The notes below the pieces were generated by a model, which saw nothing but the letters and a program-made list of their open reading frames with translations, had not been told where the DNA came from and ran no database searches. Below are positions 58,495-64,000 of a stretch of DNA of 64,000 nt, piece by piece. Within the stretch, counting starts at the first letter, position 1; every line of letters starts with the position of its first letter. The position numbers and the translations under genes are program-made. Source of the DNA: Adiantum capillus-veneris (Eukaryota; Streptophyta; Polypodiopsida; Polypodiales; Pteridaceae). The stretch spans positions 95,570,087-95,634,086 of the forward strand of contig CM043966.1 in the NCBI GenBank assembly GCA_014529385.2, read 5' to 3'.

Positions 58495-59570
58495 CGTAAA
58501 GTGTTACACTTTTGGGTGCAATTATGGACCATTGGATAAAACTTACTCATTAATGCCATTTGACATAATTTTTTATTTTTAATTTTTTTATAGACTCTTA
58601 TGAGAAGGTGTTGACATTTGTTTACCTCCCTCTTCAAAGAGGGGTATTGGATATCGGGTCACACACAATCTTTCTCATTCTCTTTCAATTTTTTCTTCAA
58701 TTTCTTACAATGTTTTCAAATGTTTTTTAGTAATTATTTTTTATAATTTTTAAGTAATTTTTATGCTTTTGAAATATATTATAATTTAAATAATTCATTA
58801 TTGCACTTGTTTTCAAAAAATGTAATACTTTATTGTGACAACAAATGTTTTAAACAAATGTCTTAAAATGGTAGTCGCCTTATGATTTTCTCTCTCACAA
58901 AGAAGCCTCTTACTTCCCATGGTGAACTTTGACCTTATTAAAATTTCTTTCAAATTACTATGTTTGTTTGTGTTCATGTTGCTATATTTGCTTTACTGGT
59001 TCTGAGGGGACCTACTAATCTTTGCTTGTGGAAATTGTCCACTTCTAGAGGGGCACCTAAGTGGTCAAAAACTATTATTTTTTATATAATCTCCTTTTAC
59101 CACCCAGAGGGGTCAAAAATGTCATTCTTTGTGACGCACAACAACCTTTATTTTTAGACTACATATAAGTAGTCCTTATTAATAAAGGGCTAGATTTTGG
59201 GTGGATCTCTGGACCATTAAATAAAGCTTGCAGATTAGTGCCACATGGTAATGATTATAACCTTTTTAAATAAATTCTTTTAGGCCCTTGCAAGAGGGTA
59301 TTGAAATTTGTGTACTTCTCATTTAGAAGAGGGGCATTGATGAGTATTGTGTCAAACATTATTTTTTATGCTTTTGAAATATATTGTAATCTAAATGGTT
59401 CATTTTTATATTTTTCTACAAGAAACATATTATTTTATTGTGATACCACATGTTTCAAAAAACTAGTGTCGCTTTCTATTTTTCTCTCTCTCACAAAGAA
59501 GATCCTTATTATGAAATTCTTCTCAATAGCTTTATGCAGGTCATAGTGAATTTTCACCTTGTTTGATATT
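58495..59570. repeat. Diverged direct repeat, two copies of about 400-450 bp
   Basis: 58495-58960 and 59190-59570 share blocks in the same order: GGACCATT(G)GATAAA or TAAATAAA, then AGTGCCA or AATGCCA, then GAGAAGGTGTTGACATTTGT versus AGAGGGTATTGAAATTTGTG, then AGAGGGG(T/C)ATTG, then a GAAATATATT(A/G)TAAT block, then CACAAAGAAG and a TTGACCTT versus TTCACCTT block. AT-rich, non-coding. Confidence 0.6.
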
Positions 59571-60800
59571 GTATTTTGGATTGAAATGGTGCAAAGATCT
59601 GTAGTATATCAAGCACTTTCCTTACTATCCTTGCCTAAGCTTTTAAAAATAGGAGAAATTTATCCTAAAAAAGATTTGTTCACCGGTGGAAAGAGTTAAA
59701 CAATTGATCTAAGGTATATGCATGGTTAGCTGGTACACTAGATACCCAAAAGTGAGGTGGTAGGTAGTGCTTGTTGCACCCTCATTTTGATTGTGGTAGC
59801 AACCTTGTTATGCCACGATGAAAGGGTATTTCTCAAGCTTGAGAAAAAAATATAGCATTTGGTGGAAGGACCCTTTGTAACAAACATGGAGAGATCTCAA
59901 GACACGTTGGAAATTGTGGAGGGAACAATGTGTGTGAAACAAGTTGTGAGGGCCAATGGCAAGGAAGCGAGCTTAGTTAGAATTAGGTGCATGAGAGGTT
60001 GCAGATCAATTGAGTGTAAGGCATCTCTCCTCAAGTGTGTATCAAAGGTAGCTACAAAGACAAAAAGCCTTGAGATCCTCTAAAAGTGCCTAGCAAAGGA
60101 AGGTACAAAGGCAAAAAGCCTTGCGCCAAGAGTGGATGAAAAATTATAGTACGAAGGCCACGAAGGAATTTTCTAGAGGTTTTGGTTATGAGGAATCTTA
60201 AGAGGGGGACTGTGAATTGGGTTGCTTCTGTTGAGAGCATTGTTGCCAACATTGAAGCAAGGAAGCTACATATAAAGAGACAAAGATGGACATCTTTTCA
60301 TTCTCCAAGGGCATTGCAGAGTTCTCAATGCATGACCATGGACACTGAGGTGGATGATGGGGATTCTAGCAAGGCATCCCTTTGCATATAATAGAAGGAA
60401 TGCTTCAACTTGGAAGTCCACACCTAGATCAACAATGTTGTGATGATAATGAAAAGCTATGTAGGAAGGAAGTCGTGGATTTGTCTGAAGTGGTTGCAGA
60501 CATGATGCTTTGAAGGAAAATATGCATCATAATGAGGGAGCTTTTGGGGTCATTAAAATTGTGTCAACTCAACTTCATTACAAAGATAACCTTCAAGACT
60601 TACACTCAAGTGCACGAGATGATTGGAACGTTCAAAGGGAAAAAACAAGAAATAATAAACTAGAGATGATGCTCAAGACCTTGCAAGTTGAAATTGAATA
60701 TGAGGACTATAATGATGCTTTAATTATGATACAAGTTTTCGGGTTCATTGAGCAAACATTTTTGGAGCGAATGAAGTTTGCGAGCAAACCTTGATCAAGT
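59571..60800 (+). other. Degraded coding remnants of unknown origin
   Basis: Short plus-strand frames (59859-60083, 60510-60794) are rich in Lys, Glu and Arg. 60510-60794 has a helix-like KLEMMLKTLQVEIEYEDY. I recognise no family. They might be the remains of one long reading frame because codon-like composition continues to about 63500. Confidence 0.3.
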
Positions 60801-60866
60801 TGTCATATTGATGGAATCTCTATTCTTTGCAAATATGTGAGTGTGTGTGTGTCTGCGTGTGCATGC

Positions 60867-60868
<2 letters not shown>

Positions 60869-60917
<49 letters not shown>
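60869..60917. repeat. (GA)n microsatellite
   Basis: An uninterrupted run of about 24 GA units. Confidence 0.97.
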
Positions 60918-60918
<1 letters not shown>

Positions 60919-61388
60919 AAAAAGTCCCATTATGTTTAAAAAAAAAAACTCATTTTCTATAAAAATAGACCTCAAGGGAGAAACAAAAAGCCATTTTGGA
61001 CATTTTTGCATCTCACACACGTAGGCTAATCTCACAACAATTGAGAGATTTCTCAATTTTTGTAATTTGTTGTTTTTTAGGGTGCAGGCAGGATAGACAA
61101 GGAAGGAGATGTGTGAGGGAGCCTTTGTGTGTATGTTCTAACATAGCCAATCACTTGGGAAAGAAGCAAGCTTTGATCGTAGCATCTTTGGCTTTGTTTC
61201 CCCTATCCCTTCTCTTCTCTTCTCTTGTGCAACGGTGCCAATGTGTATAGGCTCTATGTGAGTCCCCCCAAGCCAATTGGTGTGTCTGTAAAGACAAAGA
61301 GAGAGAGGTGTTGTGTGTGCAATTGAGAATTGAGAAGAAATTATGACAATTTGAATGCAGTAAGTTGTGCTTTTGTGTGTGATTGTAG

Positions 61389-61479
61389 TAGATGAGTGAT
61401 TGTAAGAAATTTTGGTTGTTTGATGTTGGTTTTTGAGAGGATTGGGGTGTTGTGATTCTACTTGAGATGTAGAGAGAGG

Positions 61480-61513
<34 letters not shown>

Positions 61514-61716
61514 AGTGTTTTTCCTTTTCCCCCTTCCATCTTTCGGTGATTGTATACTTGGGTATGTGTAGACGAGTGATTGTAGGAAATTTTGGTTGTT
61601 TGATGTTATCTTTTGAGAGGATCGAGGTGTTGTGATTCCACTTGATCTATAGAGAGGCATATGTGTGTGTTGTCTGGTGTGTTTCCCCTTTCCCCCCTTC
61701 CATCTTTTGGTGTTGC
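61389..61716. repeat. Tandem duplication, about 180 bp units
   Basis: Two copies start at 61389 and 61569 with GA(T/C)GAGTGATTGTA(A/G)GAAA, then share TTTTGGTTGTTTGATGTT and TTTTGAGAGGAT blocks; the first contains a GT run at 61482-61510. Both end in a CCCCCTTCCATCTTT block. Confidence 0.85.
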
Positions 61717-63600
61717 CACTGAGGAGCACAATGATTTCTCCTTGGTTGAAGAAGAAGCGGGTTTTGAAGATGCTAGATAAACAAATTTTGAAGAGGAGGT
61801 GTCATTAAAGAGATGTGGTTAGGGTTTTCAGTTTTCACAGGGATTGAAGATGAAAAAACATGGATATAAGATTATGGAATATTTTTGCTAGAGAGTAGAT
61901 TGTCAAGAGAAGAAGGTACGGTCCACGTTTTTATGCTCTGGTTTGTTGTAAATTAAAGATATGCTATGATGGGTTGCATGATGAAAAGAAAAAAGTTTGG
62001 AGGTAGCTTTTTGGTGCAAATTTATGGAAGATACAAAGTTGGATGAAGTAAAGAAAAAGCTCGGAATGCTAAAGCAAAGCCTTGATGTCAAATTTTGAGA
62101 GTTTGAGAGGGAGTTTGAAGCTCTTAGAAGGCAGCTTATCAAGTTAATTGGTGCCAAAAACACATATTTTTTTGAATCTAAGTAAGTTTATGGATTGCCT
62201 CCATGAGGATGCTTGTGAAAAAGTTGAAGTAGTTGGACTTGTGGAATATGTGAAGGCAGTGGTTTTTGCAAGAGGCAAGACAAAGAAGATTTTGAAGAGG
62301 TGTTAGATGAAGTAGGGTTGTCGTCTGCAATGGTGCCTATGCCACCTGTTATTGTAGAGAGAAATACCAAGCCAGGGAAAGAGAGTTTGCCTATGCGAGA
62401 ATAGCCAAGGGTTCTTTGCTTACAAAAAGATAGGGTTATACCTATGCTTATGTTGTTGGCTATAGCTGTTGAAGAGATTGAAGTGGATCAAAAAAAGATG
62501 GAGGATGTGTTGTCAATCCTAGGCACAATTAATCAAGTTCATTTTGTTTGTGCTCATGATCCAAAAGTAAGGTTTGCAGACGAAGTTGAAGCGATAGAGA
62601 TTAACAAGGTCCTGGATCTAGAAACAACAAAGGAGAATGAATCAAGCTACAACAACTCTCTAGATATGGACACTACTTGGGAGACAAAGGATGAGGAAGG
62701 TGATTTTATGTGTGTTGATAAAGATGTAGCAAATGTGAGTCAAAGGGTGTGTAAGAAGTTATGATGGATCTAGAACATGAGCAGGTATATGTATCTTTGG
62801 AATGCTCTCATGAAGTTATGGATACAAGTAGAGTTATTTTTGTGAATGAGTAGCTTAATTTACCAATTTGAGATGCTTTTAGCTATGCTCTCAAAAATAG
62901 TATGGTAGGATTTCGGAAAGACTCATGCTATGCAAGGTTATTTTTTACATTTGGTTGTGTACTTCTTAGCCACATCAGGTGTCAAAAACTTATATTGATG
63001 TTGAGAAGCCATGTGTAGACCCTTTTGGTCATGCTGGTCTTAATGAGGAAGATGATTGGTATTTTGATGACCCAATGTTAGATGTGGATGCACAGTCATA
63101 GGTGCCGATTGATAAAGCTTTAGCTAGGATATAGGTTATGTGAGGGCTTGTGTCTTCTCAAATACAAGATTGTCCTAGCAAAAATGTGTGAGGCCACAAT
63201 AAATATGCATGCACAGATAGAGGATTTTTTCCCAATATTTGGTTGAAAGGAACGATTTGGTATGTGTACTCAAGATATTGTTGTGCATACCCATGCTATG
63301 ATTGAAGATAGATGGAGAATGCAAGGTGATGCTTAGAAGGGGAAGTAGATGAGAGTGTTGGGGATAGATAGCTACAAATCAAGCTATCAATTTGATCCAG
63401 AAGGAGGTCTCTCTTATCTAAGGGAGGTAGAGGTGTTGCTTTTGATCTAGATGGATTGAAGCAAATGATGCAAGGGGATGGGCAAACCACCTAGCTCCAA
63501 TATTTTGGTGCTTTGAATAAGAATTTGTACATACAATTACTATCTTTTTGCTTTCTTAATAGGGGTTTTGTAGCTTGGATAGTAGATGTTTCAATAAACA
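61717..63600 (+). other. Degraded protein-coding remnant, coiled-coil-like
   Basis: Many short plus-strand frames with interrupting stops. One (about 62030-62160) reads as a likely coiled coil (EVKKKLGMLKQSLD, EREFEALRRQLIKLIG). Another (62444-62764) is acidic with EEIEVDQKKMEDVLSIL. They could be the internal region of an old LTR element that ends at a purine-rich CTAGGGGGTGGGCA near 63630. No family is recognised. Confidence 0.3.
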
Positions 63601-63832
63601 TGCTTGAGGTTGAGCATGAATGCTCAACTAGGGGGTGGGCAATGATGGATGTTTCCCAACTATCAATCCCTTGACTACTTGTCTATGTATAAACAAGCCC
63701 TCCGCGCTTCCCCGAGGGCTCTCCCATTCTCCCAAAATAGAAAAGGGACTCAATACTTGTGTCCATTGTTGCCAAGCACATGCACAAATACTCACAAGCC
63801 AATTAATGCTAGTCATTGTTGTGGGCATATGT

Positions 63833-63882
<50 letters not shown>

Positions 63883-64000
63883 AAGTATTGAATCCCTACC
63901 TTGGTATGCATAGCCGCATAATTCATGCACATCACGAACTCTTTTTTCTGCAGTGGATCTTCACACATGATTTGAAATTTTGGCACCCATCTATAAGCAT
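63601..64000 (+). other. Possible LTR start and microsatellite
   Basis: A purine tract (about 63628-63640) is followed by TGATGGATGTTTCCC, and a TATA-like GTATAAACAAG lies near 63687, as in an LTR promoter. The window ends before a second copy could be seen. Confidence 0.3.
63833..63881. repeat. (CT)n microsatellite
   Basis: A CT run of about 24 units with one interruption near 63842. Confidence 0.97.

Noticed and set aside
61138-61729. 133- and 192-codon minus-strand frames with Thr-His runs
   Set aside because: They come from the GT repeat and the 180-bp tandem units; no conserved motif.

Overview
This window looks like nuclear DNA from a land plant with a large, transposon-rich genome. 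The evidence is Ty3/gypsy elements (one with a chromodomain-like tail), a Ty1/copia element, LINEs with an APE-type endonuclease, tRNA-iMet and tRNA-Asp type primer-binding sites, and one spliced host gene with an intron of about 14 kb. The species cannot be named from sequence alone; a fern, lycophyte or other big-genome plant would fit. Most long open frames belong to transposons and most are broken.

Layout. 1-6130: simple repeats; a gypsy gag remnant (545-753 plus 4058-4440) split by a non-autonomous LTR element (754-4057, minus strand); then two LINE pieces. 6497-21334 (minus): four exons of an atypical short-chain dehydrogenase/reductase (SDR) gene. Its first intron (7207-21277) is packed with retroelements: a 154-bp reverse-transcriptase snippet, a decayed gypsy (10143-12506), an intact-ended gag-protease element with a perfect 5-bp target duplication (12507-17934), and another LTR with primer site (to about 18416). 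21738-30392: LTR-like ends, a 118-residue ORF of unknown role, and a broken minus-strand gypsy with an extra protease-like domain after integrase. 30619-36420: the 5' half of a gypsy with a tRNA-Asp primer site, a leader carrying a repeated 24-bp perfect palindrome, and gag. 36421-41700: a young copia element (LTRs differ at 3 of 322 positions) with three disabling mutations and flanks that do not match. 41701-47760: a LINE, minus strand. About 49560-55991: a chromovirus, minus strand, with CCAAT-rich LTR sequence and an RS-rich gag. 56640-57275: an HSP70 pseudogene. 57400-64000: AT-rich diverged repeats and degraded coding remnants.

How it fits together. Apart from the SDR gene, nothing here forms a host pathway; the window records nested insertions. 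The least expected signal is the palindrome array in the leader of the 30619 element. Other notable points are the gag reading frame that resumes across an insertion, and the very large transposon-filled SDR intron.
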